DNA of 64,000 bases. Source: Anatilimnocola floriformis (GTDB taxonomy: Bacteria; Planctomycetota; Planctomycetia; Pirellulales; Pirellulaceae). How positions within the stretch are numbered: the stretch's first letter is position 1; every line of letters starts with the position of its first letter. Shown here piece after piece: positions 8,108 to 16,661 of the stretch. Location: NCBI RefSeq assembly GCF_024256385.1, contig NZ_JAMLFW010000001.1, positions 4,650,001-4,714,000 on the forward strand, written 5' to 3'. Under the pieces are notes generated by a model. The model was not told the origin of the DNA and did no database searches. It saw only the letters and a program-made list of their open reading frames with translations. The position numbers and the translations under genes were made by a program.

Positions 8108-8575
8108 TTAAGCACCGGCGTCGGGCACGGGGCGAAGTCCGTCGTCATCGGCTTGCCCAATCTGAAGGTCGTCGGCATTGCCTGGTGACTGACTCGCGGG
8201 TGTGTTCGGCGTGAGCAAGAACACCTGGACCATCGCTCCGGTTGTGAATGCGTGAACGACGGTTCCAGTTGCTGTTTCGACTTCTGTGGCCGCTTCACGC
8301 ACTTGTCGACCAGTGATCCGCTTGATCTCTTGTCGCATTTCCTCAACGGAACTCGCAAAAAGTTGTCGGTGAAAGTCTTGCACTTGGGCCGCTCCTTGCG
8401 GCGACTGGGAAAGTGCTTTCTCCGCCGGAGTAAGGGCCTCAAGTAACGTAATGACCAAAGTGTCCTCGCTAAGCACCACCGTTACGGATTGCGGGGCGTG
8501 CCCGGTTTGCCGCCGCTGAAAATCGCTAGCGATGAGCGCGACTTGTTTCGCCATTTCTGTTGCGGATTGTTTCAT
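8108..8575 (-). CDS. DUF2294 / MpsC-like protein
   Basis: 155 residues. The core SVTVVLSEDTLVITLLEAL.PAEKAL followed by a helix and the TGRQVREAATEVETATGTVVHAFT segment corresponds to the DUF2294 (MpsC) fold, with a divergent C-terminal tail rich in Asp and Pro. The first protein so named is part of the staphylococcal MpsABC cation/bicarbonate system; here no MpsA/B partner is nearby. Start 8575 is chosen because GGAG lies 7 bp before it; the upstream TTG at 8605 lacks a site. Two further relatives are at 9252 and in the C-terminal half of 15305-16159. Confidence 0.6.
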   Translation of the reverse strand: MKQSATEMAKQVALIASDFQRRQTGHAPQSVTVVLSEDTLVITLLEALTPAEKALSQSPQGAAQVQDFHRQLFASSVEEMRQEIKRITGRQVREAATEVETATGTVVHAFTTGAMVQVFLLTPNTPASQSPGNADDLQIGQADDDGLRPVPDAGA

Positions 8576-8601
8576 ACGTTCGCTCCGGTGTTGAACACCG
8601 T

Positions 8602-8988
8602 TCAAACAGCGTTTAATTCGCAGGCGGACGCTGCTTGCTCGAACGCTTCATTTACCCTGGCCTTTAGCAGCGCTAGCCCACATGGCTTCGTGAGACACGC
8701 GAATGCCCCCGCAGCTTTAGCTTCGGACGCGGGAACGTCGTGGCCGGATAAGAGGATGACTTGAAGGACTTCCTGGGTCCGCTTTAGTTGACGCATCAGT
8801 TGAATGCCGTCAATTTCCGGTAGGCTGAGGTCGAGCAGCGCGACTTGGAACTGTTGGAAACTCGCTGCTTCCAGTGCCTGCCGCGGATGGATAACGCCAA
8901 CCACGTGCCATCCGTCGAGGATGAACCAGCGAGCCAAAGAATCAACTTGATCAGGGTTGTCGTCAACGATCAAAATGGAACGGTTCAT
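8602..8988 (-). CDS. Single-domain (CheY-like) response regulator
   Basis: 128 residues that are almost entirely a receiver domain: D9-D10, phosphoacceptor Asp53 (LLDLSLPEIDG), Ser at strand 4 (LLSGHD) and the conserved Lys (TKP). There is no output domain, so it probably relays phosphate or binds a partner. The ATG at 8988 has AGGA 8 bp upstream, and the longer frame would start inside leader copy 3. It is the first gene of the minus-strand run that continues with the MpsC-like and pseudo-receiver genes. Confidence 0.8.
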   Translation of the reverse strand: MNRSILIVDDNPDQVDSLARWFILDGWHVVGVIHPRQALEAASFQQFQVALLDLSLPEIDGIQLMRQLKRTQEVLQVILLSGHDVPASEAKAAGAFACLTKPCGLALLKARVNEAFEQAASACELNAV

Positions 8989-9033
8989 ATTTTGCATCCT
9001 GAAATCTTCATGATCGAGCGAACTCAGTCCAAG

Positions 9034-9134
9034 AAAAAAACCGACCCGACAAGACACTCGATAGTGACTTGCCGGGTCGGTTTACTTGTTAACAAGCCCC
9101 CTGGCATGTGCCAAGGTGCTCTTTATCTAGTCAT
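9034..9134 (-). promoter_or_regulatory. Leader element copy 3 (compensatory changes in the stem)
   Basis: Minus strand: GACTAGATAAAGAGCA, hairpin TGGC-ACAT-GCCA, GGCTTGTTAACAAGTAAA, then a 13-bp stem (9080-9068 with 9053-9041) and seven U (9040-9034), 45 bp before the response-regulator ATG. Relative to copies 1 and 2 both arms of the stem are changed together (CCGACATGATC to CCGACCCGACAAG with matching partner), and the CTCGTTAACGAG palindrome became CTTGTTAACAAG. This double change argues for selection on RNA pairing. Confidence 0.6.
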
Positions 9135-9251
9135 CCGAATTACGTTTGCGTTGCCGAGCGGAGTTTGAACAGGACGCGCCACCCGACACCGTGTAGAATA
9201 CGCCTTCGCTTCGCAGAGACAAGGGGGCGGCCACGCCATGACCACGTTTTA

Positions 9252-9650
9252 ATGCCCGAAGGAGACGGTTTGAAGACCCTGGGAGAGATTGAAGCCGCTG
9301 TCTGTGAAGGCATCTCGCGTTTCGAGCAAGAGTACATGGGGCGTGGCCCGAAGCACATCTCTGCGCACTTGCTGGGCGATCTGCTAGTGATTCGCCTGCA
9401 AGGGGTTTTGACCTCCGCCGAACAACACCTCGTGACCACCTTGCCGCCTGAAAAGGGGCGAGATTTGCTCAAACAAGTTCGCACACAACTCATCGAGATC
9501 GCCAGGCCAAAGCTGGATACGATGATTCAAGGCATAGTCGGAGTCAGATCTCTGAGCTTGCACCACGATATAAGTACGATTACGGGCGAAGAAGTGGTGA
9601 TCTTCACGCTGAGTGAGGTGCCGCAATGTCGCGAAGCAAAGAAAAAGTGA
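9252..9650 (+). CDS. DUF2294 / MpsC family protein
   Basis: 132 residues if started at the ATG at 9252 (a longer frame reaches 9108 but the family match begins here). The match is full length: EGISRFEQEYMGRGPKHIS, LLVIRLQGVLTSAEQHL, GRDLLKQVRTQLIEIARP and the end DISTITGEEVVIFTL. No good Shine-Dalgarno precedes either start. It is transcribed away from the response-regulator run and is closely similar to the second half of the REC-MpsC fusion at 15305. Function is unproven; the family name comes from the Mps ion-transport system. Confidence 0.75.
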   Translation: MPEGDGLKTLGEIEAAVCEGISRFEQEYMGRGPKHISAHLLGDLLVIRLQGVLTSAEQHLVTTLPPEKGRDLLKQVRTQLIEIARPKLDTMIQGIVGVRSLSLHHDISTITGEEVVIFTLSEVPQCREAKKK

Positions 9651-9763
9651 GTCGGGATAGTCAGGTGTAACGCGAAATGCACCAAGTCTAAATTGCGAAC
9701 ATGATCCAGTGCCTCGACAGTCATTGTCGTTCGGCAATGGAAATTCCTGACGGAGTGACGCGC

Positions 9764-12436
9764 ATGCGTTCGACGAGCCACTCCCAAGTGTTGCCGAAAA
9801 AATTGCCCTCGACCATTCCACATCACAAACCACAGATCGAGGTCTCTCGGGCGCTTGTGGAAGCGGCCGCGCTGGACGTGGCGACTGTGTATCTCCGTGC
9901 AGCGACCCGACCGGCAGGACTCACAACAGAGGAAGCAGCCACGCGATTGGCGGACCATGGCCCCAACGTCTTGGCCAAGGACCGACGAGCTAGTCCTGGC
10001 AAGTTGCTCTATAACGCGGTGATCAATCCCTTGGTGATTTTGCTGCTGGTATTGGCAGGGGTCTCGTTTGCAACTGGAGATGTGCGTGCAGGGGTCGTCA
10101 TGTCGATGATGATTGCCCTGGGCGCTGGATTGAAACTCGTACAGGAAGCCCGCGCCGATAGCGCGGCAGCGAAGCTCAAGGCCATGATCTCGGTGACGGC
10201 GACCGTCGTACGCGATGGCCAACCGCGTGAACTCGCAATTGCGCAGATCGTACCCGGCGATGTGGTGAAGCTTGCCGCCGGAGATATGATTCCCGGTGAC
10301 GTGCGACTAACCGAGGCAAAAGATTTATTCGTGACTCAGGGGACGCTAACAGGCGAGAGCTTCCCAGTGGAGAAGTTTGCTGTCGAGAAGCACGCGGCGG
10401 CGGCGCCTCTGGAACTAACCAGCATCGCGTTCCTAGGAACCAGTGTCGAGAGTGGATCGGCAACCGCAGTGGTCGTCGGTACTGGGATGAAAACCTACCT
10501 GGGCGGCATGGCTCAACTATTGACCGAGCAGACGCCGCAGACTGCGTTTGACCATGGAATTACTCGCTTCACTTGGTTGATGCTGAGTTTCATCTTGGTC
10601 ATGGTGCCGCTTGTTTTTGTTATCAACGGGCTGACCAAAGGGACGTGGGGTAGCGCGTTTTTCTTCGCAGTGGCGGTGGCCGTCGGCCTAACGCCCGAGA
10701 TGCTTCCGATGATTGTGGCGGTCTGCTTGTCGAAGGGCGCGCTAACAATGAGCCGCAAGAAGGTGATCATGAAGCGGCTCAACGCCATCCAGAATCTTGG
10801 GGCGATGGACGTGCTGTGTACGGACAAGACCGGCACCCTGACCATGGATCATGTCATTTTAGAAAAGCACTGCGACGTAACGCTGAAGGAAGACGATGGC
10901 GTGCTGGCGCTGGCTTACATGAACAGTCATTTTCAGACCGGATTGAAGAACATCCTCGACCGCTCGATTCTTGCCCACACGGAGACGCACGCGCACGCCG
11001 CCATCCCCGAGTATGAGAAGGTGGACGAGATTCCGTTCGACTTCCAACGCCGCATCATGACCGTGGTGGTTCGCACGCCCAAAGATATGGATCTTGTTAT
11101 TAGTAAAGGAGCACCCGAGGAGATTTTCGCACGCTGTAACGAGTTCGAACTCGACGGGAAGCGGCTCTCGATGGACCACCTCTTCATCGAAGAACTCAAG
11201 GAGGAATACGAGCAGCTTAGTGCCGATGGCTTTCGGGTGCTCGCCATTGCCAGCAAATACGTGACGCCGCGAGGAGTTGTTGTGGGACACCCTACGCCTT
11301 ACTCGAAGGCGGACGAGTGCGATCTCACGCTGAATGGCTATGTGGCGTTCTTCGATCCGCCCAAGGAAACAGCAAAGTCGGCCATCAAAGCCTTAGAGGG
11401 CCACGGCATCAGCGTGAAAGTCGTGACTGGCGACAATGAGCGGGTAGCCTGTAAGGTCTGCAAGGACGTGGGGTTAGCGACCGAATTTGTTTTGCTTGGC
11501 AGTGAGGTCGAGAAGCTGACTGACGATCAACTCGCCGCTGCCGTGGATAAGACCACACTTTTCGCACGTGTCTCGCCTGCCCACAAGCAGCGCATCATCG
11601 CAGCGCTGCAATCCCGGCAGCACATCGTCGGCTTCATGGGTGATGGCATTAACGACGCGCCTGCCTTAAGGACAGCCGATATTGGCATCAGCGTCGATAC
11701 AGCTGTAGACATTGCCAAGGAATCGGCAGACATGATCCTGCTGGAGAAGTCGCTAATGGTCCTTGAAGAGGGCGTGGTTGAAGGGCGCAAGGTCTTCGTC
11801 AACATCGTCAAGTATGTTCGCATGGGGGCCAGCAGCAACTTCGGGAATATGTTCAGTGTGCTGGGTGCCAGCGTCTTTGTCCCATTCCTGCCGCTTGCGC
11901 CGATTCAGATTCTGGCGAATAACATGCTTTACGATATTAGTCAAACCGCCATCCCCACGGACAACGTGGATCCCGAGCAGATCGAAAAGCCGCGTCCCTG
12001 GGACATTCGGCAGTTAACTCGCTTTATTATCTTCATTGGCCCATGTTCCTCAATTTTCGACTATACCACCTTCTTCATGATGCTGTATCTGTTTGATTGC
12101 TGGGACGTTTCGACGCCTGAGGCCGCCGCGTACAGCGCGAGCCTCTTTCAAACGGGCTGGTTTGTGGAAAGCCTGCTGACGCAAACCGTCATCATCCATG
12201 TCATCCGCACCAATCGAATCCCGTTCCTACAAAGCATCGCATCGTGGCAGCTCCTTTTGGTGTCCGCGATTATCATCACCGTCGGCGTCGCTTTGCCGAA
12301 TACGCCCATTGGCAAGTATCTGGGATTTACCAGTCTGCCCGCCTTGTACTGGCCTCTATTGGGAATCACTCTGCTGTGCTACTTGTTCGTGACACAAATC
12401 GTAAAGATGTGGCTGCTGCGGCGAAAGTGGATCTGA
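9764..12436 (+). CDS. mgtA: MgtA/MgtB-type (P3B) cation-transporting P-type ATPase
   Basis: About 890 residues. It has the N-terminal cytoplasmic part of P2/P3 ATPases (TTEEAATRLADHGPN), the TGES actuator loop, phosphorylated Asp354 in CTDKTGTLT, the MTGDN-type hinge (VVTGDNE), GDGINDAPALR and a ten-helix membrane layout. Similarity is to the magnesium-importing MgtA family, which brings Mg2+ in with the gradient using ATP. The ATG at 9764 has GGAG 8 bp upstream; a longer start at 9701 has none. No MgtC or PhoPQ genes are near, and no Mg-sensing leader is recognised. Confidence 0.8.
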   Translation: MRSTSHSQVLPKKLPSTIPHHKPQIEVSRALVEAAALDVATVYLRAATRPAGLTTEEAATRLADHGPNVLAKDRRASPGKLLYNAVINPLVILLLVLAGVSFATGDVRAGVVMSMMIALGAGLKLVQEARADSAAAKLKAMISVTATVVRDGQPRELAIAQIVPGDVVKLAAGDMIPGDVRLTEAKDLFVTQGTLTGESFPVEKFAVEKHAAAAPLELTSIAFLGTSVESGSATAVVVGTGMKTYLGGMAQLLTEQTPQTAFDHGITRFTWLMLSFILVMVPLVFVINGLTKGTWGSAFFFAVAVAVGLTPEMLPMIVAVCLSKGALTMSRKKVIMKRLNAIQNLGAMDVLCTDKTGTLTMDHVILEKHCDVTLKEDDGVLALAYMNSHFQTGLKNILDRSILAHTETHAHAAIPEYEKVDEIPFDFQRRIMTVVVRTPKDMDLVISKGAPEEIFARCNEFELDGKRLSMDHLFIEELKEEYEQLSADGFRVLAIASKYVTPRGVVVGHPTPYSKADECDLTLNGYVAFFDPPKETAKSAIKALEGHGISVKVVTGDNERVACKVCKDVGLATEFVLLGSEVEKLTDDQLAAAVDKTTLFARVSPAHKQRIIAALQSRQHIVGFMGDGINDAPALRTADIGISVDTAVDIAKESADMILLEKSLMVLEEGVVEGRKVFVNIVKYVRMGASSNFGNMFSVLGASVFVPFLPLAPIQILANNMLYDISQTAIPTDNVDPEQIEKPRPWDIRQLTRFIIFIGPCSSIFDYTTFFMMLYLFDCWDVSTPEAAAYSASLFQTGWFVESLLTQTVIIHVIRTNRIPFLQSIASWQLLLVSAIIITVGVALPNTPIGKYLGFTSLPALYWPLLGITLLCYLFVTQIVKMWLLRRKWI

Positions 12437-12841
12437 TATAGCGATGTCCGAGAGCATTCGTCGTGTCGGATTTATGAATGGATCGGGGGTTAGCCACGCT
12501 GTTGCGGCGGTAGCGGGTTGCTGGTCTTTAACTATTGCTGCGTTTCGCAGCCACAAACAGAACGCGATGCTCGGTGTTCGCTATCCACGGCGTGCGGTGA
12601 TTCGCCCCACTCCGCAGTCCGGCCGTTCGCTCCGAGTTCGTCGCCGATCTTTTGAGCACGTCTCGGCACGGCGAACAACACTGGCCCGCGAAATGCGAAT
12701 CATGAACGAATCGTTCTGGGTGATGCAACTGCACTTTCGGTGGCGGCGGCCGAGCTAGTCATTGTGCCACCAAGTCGGTACTTCGCCTGCATTTACCACG
12801 GATGGTTAACTCAGCGGCAATCTGTAGAATGGTGGTTCACT

Positions 12842-12945
12842 CGGAAGATTAAATGAAGGGCAGTTCGGCAAATGCCGGTGGCCCGTCAGTGTATAAGCCG
12901 ATGTAGTCGATTGCCCAACGGGTGCGACCACATCGGCTTTTTTCG
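12842..12945 (+). promoter_or_regulatory. Leader element copy 4, upstream of the hybrid kinase
   Basis: This lies in the otherwise empty 613-bp gap 12437-13049. It has the same order as copies 1-3 but on the + strand: GGAAGATTAAATGAAGGGCA, hairpin CGGC-AAAT-GCCG, GGCCCGTCAGTGTATAAG, then stem GCCGATGTAGTCG (12897-12909) with CGACCACATCGGC (12925-12937) and six T (12938-12943). GGGC of the first box pairs with GCCC after hairpin 1, replacing GAGC/GCTC of copy 1. The kinase ATG is about 105 bp further on. The rest of the gap holds no gene that I can support. Confidence 0.55.
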
Positions 12946-13049
12946 TTTGATCAAGTGGGGTCACGAACGGCCGCAGATGGGTCGACGGCGGCGGCGAACA
13001 GGAGTCGTAGCGGCCCGTGGATTCACGCTGATCAACAGGAGAAAAATAA

Positions 13050-15305
13050 ATGTTTGATGCTTCACCGCGTTCGGCGCTGGTTGTCATTGCCGACGAAGGG
13101 AGGCGGCACGCACTCAACCAACCGCTCCAAAAAGTAGGCTTCAAAATCCGAAACGCAACCAATGGAGCTGAAGGACTTCGCTTTGCGATGGAAATGCCGG
13201 ACATCATCATCCTTGATCTCCAACTTCCCGACATGAGCGGCTTCGAGGTCTGCTGCCGCCTGAAAGCACACGCTTCGACCGCAGATATTCCGGTTGTGCA
13301 CCTGTCGGATTCCCCCGTCGTCGTCGATGAGTTCAAGGCACATCTGGAACGAGGTGACGAAGCCTATTTGACCCATCCGGTAGACGCCGTTGAACTGCTG
13401 GCGACGGTCGAGGCGTTGATTCAGGCCAGGCAATCCGAGCGACGGTTCGGGAGCTTTCTGGAAGCAGCCCCAGATGCGGTTGTCATTATTGATCAAAACG
13501 GCAAGATCGTGCGGGTAAATGGACAGGCCGAAAGAATGTTCGGTCAAGGACGGGATGATTTGTTGGGGCAGGTAGTTGAAACCCTTTTGCCGGAAAGCTA
13601 TCGCGACAAGCACCGAGAGCAGCGTGTCGGATATCTAGCGAATCCTGCCACTCGGCCAATGGGATCAGGTTTGAGGCTCCGAGGACTACGTAAAGATGGC
13701 ACCGAGTTCCCTGTCGAAATCAGCCTCAGCCCCATTTTTGAGCGTGAGGGCATTCTGGTCGCCAGCATTATCCGGGATGTTTCCGAACGCAGCCGAATTG
13801 AAGCTCTGTTACAGGAATCAGAATTGCGATATCGCCGGCTGTTCGAGACGGCTAAGGATGGCATTCTGATCCTCGACACAGAGAGTGGGAGAATTACTGA
13901 CGCCAATCAGTTCATGAGCGAAATGTTAGGGCATTCCCATGAGCATTTCTTGGGCAAGGAACTGTGGGAGATCGGAGTGTTTAGCGACAGAGCGGCCCTT
14001 GAAGCCGCTGTGCGAACACTTCAAGACAAGGGATACATTCGCTTCGAACACTTGCCATTAGAAACCGACCGTGGATCGCTAGTTGAAGTTGAGATCGTCG
14101 CCAATGCCTATCGAGAAGGCACGCACAAGGTTATCCAATGCAACATTCGAGATATCACAGAACGCAGCAAGTTGGAAAACTCGCTGGTCGACTTACACCG
14201 TCGCAAGGACGAGTTCTTGGCAATGCTCAGTCATGAACTGCGCAATCCGCTGGCCCCGATTATCAACGCTGTGCAACTGCTGAGTCTTCAGAAGCAGGAA
14301 GACAAACTCCAGCATCAGGCGCGCCAAATCATTGAGCGCCAAGTGGGACAATTGACTCGGCTCATTGATGATCTGCTCGAAGTCTCTCGAATCACCAGCG
14401 GAAGAATTCATCTTCAACGCGAACGAGTCGGGTTGAATGGTGTGGTGGAACGTGGTGTCGAGACGACCCGCCCACTGCTAGATCAGCACCATCATGAACT
14501 CACGGTTTCCCTTTCATCGCAGCCAATTTGGGTCAACGCCGACCCGGCCCGACTCGAACAAATCGTTGTCAATTTGCTGACAAATGCGGCGAAATACACT
14601 GCTGACGGTGGAGCAATTGTGATTACGGTTCACCGAGAGGGAGATAAAGCGGTGCTGCGAGTGCGGGATTCCGGCGTCGGCATCGCCCCAGAACTGCTCC
14701 CCCATATTTTCGAACTTTTTACTCAGGCCGAGCGATCCCTAGATCGTTCACAAGGCGGGCTGGGCATCGGCCTCTGCCTGGTGCAGCGACTGGTGGAAAT
14801 GCACGATGGCAAAGTGGAGGCTAGTAGCACATTGGGACAAGGAAGCGAATTTGTTGTGCATCTGCCGATCATCACGACTCCTGCAGTTCCACCGACGTCA
14901 ATAAATCACATCGCAGCCGAATCGGACGGAATAGCATTGCGAGTGCTGGTGGTGGACGACAATATGGACTCGGCCCAATCACTGGGCATGCTGCTGGAAG
15001 TTACGGGTCATGACGTGCAATTGGCTTACGACGGTCCAACCGGATTACAGGCCAGCATTGATTACCAACCAAACGTCGTGCTGTTGGATATCGGGTTGCC
15101 AGGCCTTGATGGGTTTGAAGTTGCCAAACGCATCCGTGAACTACCCGCACTCAAGAACATTGTCTTGGTCGCCATGACTGGCTATGGAAATGTGGCAGAC
15201 GTGCGGCGCTCGGATGATGCCGGGTTCAATCACCATTTGGTCAAACCCGCGAACTTCTTGAAGATCAAAGAGATTCTGGCGACTGTCTCAGAGAAAGTGA
15301 TCTGA
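13050..15305 (+). CDS. Hybrid histidine kinase (REC-PAS-PAS-HisKA-HATPase-REC)
   Basis: 751 residues, no transmembrane segment, so a cytoplasmic sensor. Domains in order: receiver 8-128 (Asp56 present, but the conserved Lys is replaced, reading LTHPVD), PAS 135-255, PAS 262-375, HisKA with His395 in HELRNPLAP, HATPase about 495-612 (N, G1 and G2 boxes visible: NLLTNAAKYT, DSGVGI, GLGIGL) and a complete C-terminal receiver 633-747 with Asp680. It would autophosphorylate on His395 and pass phosphate to Asp680 and probably to the next gene's receiver. Its stop codon overlaps the next start by one base. Leader copy 4 lies upstream. Confidence 0.88.
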   Translation: MFDASPRSALVVIADEGRRHALNQPLQKVGFKIRNATNGAEGLRFAMEMPDIIILDLQLPDMSGFEVCCRLKAHASTADIPVVHLSDSPVVVDEFKAHLERGDEAYLTHPVDAVELLATVEALIQARQSERRFGSFLEAAPDAVVIIDQNGKIVRVNGQAERMFGQGRDDLLGQVVETLLPESYRDKHREQRVGYLANPATRPMGSGLRLRGLRKDGTEFPVEISLSPIFEREGILVASIIRDVSERSRIEALLQESELRYRRLFETAKDGILILDTESGRITDANQFMSEMLGHSHEHFLGKELWEIGVFSDRAALEAAVRTLQDKGYIRFEHLPLETDRGSLVEVEIVANAYREGTHKVIQCNIRDITERSKLENSLVDLHRRKDEFLAMLSHELRNPLAPIINAVQLLSLQKQEDKLQHQARQIIERQVGQLTRLIDDLLEVSRITSGRIHLQRERVGLNGVVERGVETTRPLLDQHHHELTVSLSSQPIWVNADPARLEQIVVNLLTNAAKYTADGGAIVITVHREGDKAVLRVRDSGVGIAPELLPHIFELFTQAERSLDRSQGGLGIGLCLVQRLVEMHDGKVEASSTLGQGSEFVVHLPIITTPAVPPTSINHIAAESDGIALRVLVVDDNMDSAQSLGMLLEVTGHDVQLAYDGPTGLQASIDYQPNVVLLDIGLPGLDGFEVAKRIRELPALKNIVLVAMTGYGNVADVRRSDDAGFNHHLVKPANFLKIKEILATVSEKVI

Positions 15306-16159
15306 TGACACTGACCGAGTCAACATTACGGGTACTAATTGTTGACGACAACCGAGATGGCGCAGATGCGTTGGGCTTGGTGGTGGAAACCTTCGGCAAC
15401 CAAGTTCATGTGACCTACGGCGGGAGCCAGGCGCTCGACGTTGCAACTGCATTTCGGCCCGATCTGATGCTCATTGATCTCGCCATGCCCGACATGGATG
15501 GTTGCGTTCTTGCTAATCGCTTTCGGCAGGCTTCTGAATTTGCTCGCACCAGGATCGTTGCGATCACAGGTCATGCGGACGAAGGACATCGAACATTGGC
15601 GATGAAGGCAGGCTTCGATGCTGTGCTTGCCAAGCCAGTTGCTCTCAAAGATATTGAAGGAGTCTTGGACGGAGTAAAGGGTGTCTTTACAGGCCAGTCG
15701 CGAAAGCCCCGAAGCGAAAGTGGAAACCTCGGAACACGCTCCCGATTGCCCATCGGCGAAGCCCGACGAATCCGAAGCGAACGCCCGTCGAAAGCTCTAA
15801 CGCAGACAGAAAGTCAAGCAGCAATCTGTGAAGGGATCATCAACTTTCAAGAGGAATACATGGGATTGCGGTCGGAGCAGATTCACTCCCACTTCATCAA
15901 AGACCTCTTGGTTGTACGCATTCACGGGACGTTGACATTAGCCGAGCGACAACTGGGCAAAGCATTGTCTCCAGAGAAAGGCCGTGATCTTATCAAACAG
16001 ACACGGAAGCAACTTGTGGAATTGGCTCGCCCGATGTTGGAATCGCTGGTCCACGAGGTCACGGGCGTAAAAGTGCGGAGTATGCACCATGACATCAGTA
16101 CCGTGACTGGCGAAGAGGTGATCCTCTTTACGTTGGTTGACCCGCCACGTTTTGGATAG
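15305..16159 (+). CDS. Response regulator fused to a DUF2294/MpsC domain
   Basis: 284 residues. Residues 8-125 are a complete receiver (DD at 14-15, phosphoacceptor Asp58 in LIDLAMPDMDG, Thr-like strand 4, Lys110). A basic, Ser/Arg-rich linker (130-160) leads to a full DUF2294/MpsC domain (163-280: EGIINFQEEYMGL, LLVVRIHGTLTLAERQLG, KGRDLIKQTRKQLVELARP, DISTVTGEEVILFTL). The DUF2294 domain therefore appears as an output module under phosphorylation control, with the overlapping hybrid kinase as the obvious donor. I do not know of an established role for such a fusion. Domain calls are firm; the signalling role is inference. Confidence 0.8.
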   Translation: MTLTESTLRVLIVDDNRDGADALGLVVETFGNQVHVTYGGSQALDVATAFRPDLMLIDLAMPDMDGCVLANRFRQASEFARTRIVAITGHADEGHRTLAMKAGFDAVLAKPVALKDIEGVLDGVKGVFTGQSRKPRSESGNLGTRSRLPIGEARRIRSERPSKALTQTESQAAICEGIINFQEEYMGLRSEQIHSHFIKDLLVVRIHGTLTLAERQLGKALSPEKGRDLIKQTRKQLVELARPMLESLVHEVTGVKVRSMHHDISTVTGEEVILFTLVDPPRFG

Positions 16160-16661
16160 AAGAAACTGCTGCGAAGAGATTTCGTTCAATTCTGGAGGGG
16201 ATTTGTATTCAGCCGTGTGTCGGCTGAGAAGGCAATTAGCAATTCCGGACTTACGACGTTCTCAACGCTCGAATGGGAGTAACGGTTATCGCTAGCGGGC
16301 ATCGTTCGGGCTTTAGGATTTCCGACACGGTTGTAATGGTTCGCCAGTTGGAGCCTATCCGCCGAATTTGCAGTTCGCAATTAATCTGTCGCATCGGACC
16401 TGGATCGACAAAGTCGGCAATTGTTGGCCGATGCATGATACGCATGTTCACAATTCGCTTCCGTCTTGGATTGCGTTGGAAATCAGCGCGTGAAGAGACA
16501 AAATGCTGTGTAAGCCAACTGGGCGGCAGATCACCCGCGAACGCGCGATCGCACTGTCGCCTAATCTCGATTGCTATCGACCTAAATTACCAATTCTGAA
16601 ACAATCTGGAAGTCGAACTGAATCCAGGCCTGTTAGACCGTTGGCATGATTGCTTCGTCAG
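16160..16661. other. Intergenic gap, no gene seen
   Basis: About 500 bp between the REC-MpsC gene and the SppA-like gene. A short hairpin (CAGCCG-TGTGT-CGGCTG, 16210-16226) follows the upstream stop by about 50 bp but has no T-run. I see no coding frame with a ribosome-binding site and no copy of the leader element. Confidence 0.5.

Noticed and set aside
3951-9134. Leader copies as a c-di-GMP, fluoride, cobalamin or other common riboswitch
   Set aside because: The conserved boxes I know for these classes are absent; the motif was kept as unassigned.
12444-12758. Open frame just after the MgtA-type gene
   Set aside because: Arg/Ser-rich translation with no recognisable motif and no good start; the leader element and promoter of the kinase gene explain the need for a long gap.
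16210-16226. Hairpin after the REC-MpsC gene as a terminator
   Set aside because: Only 6 bp and no T-run follow.
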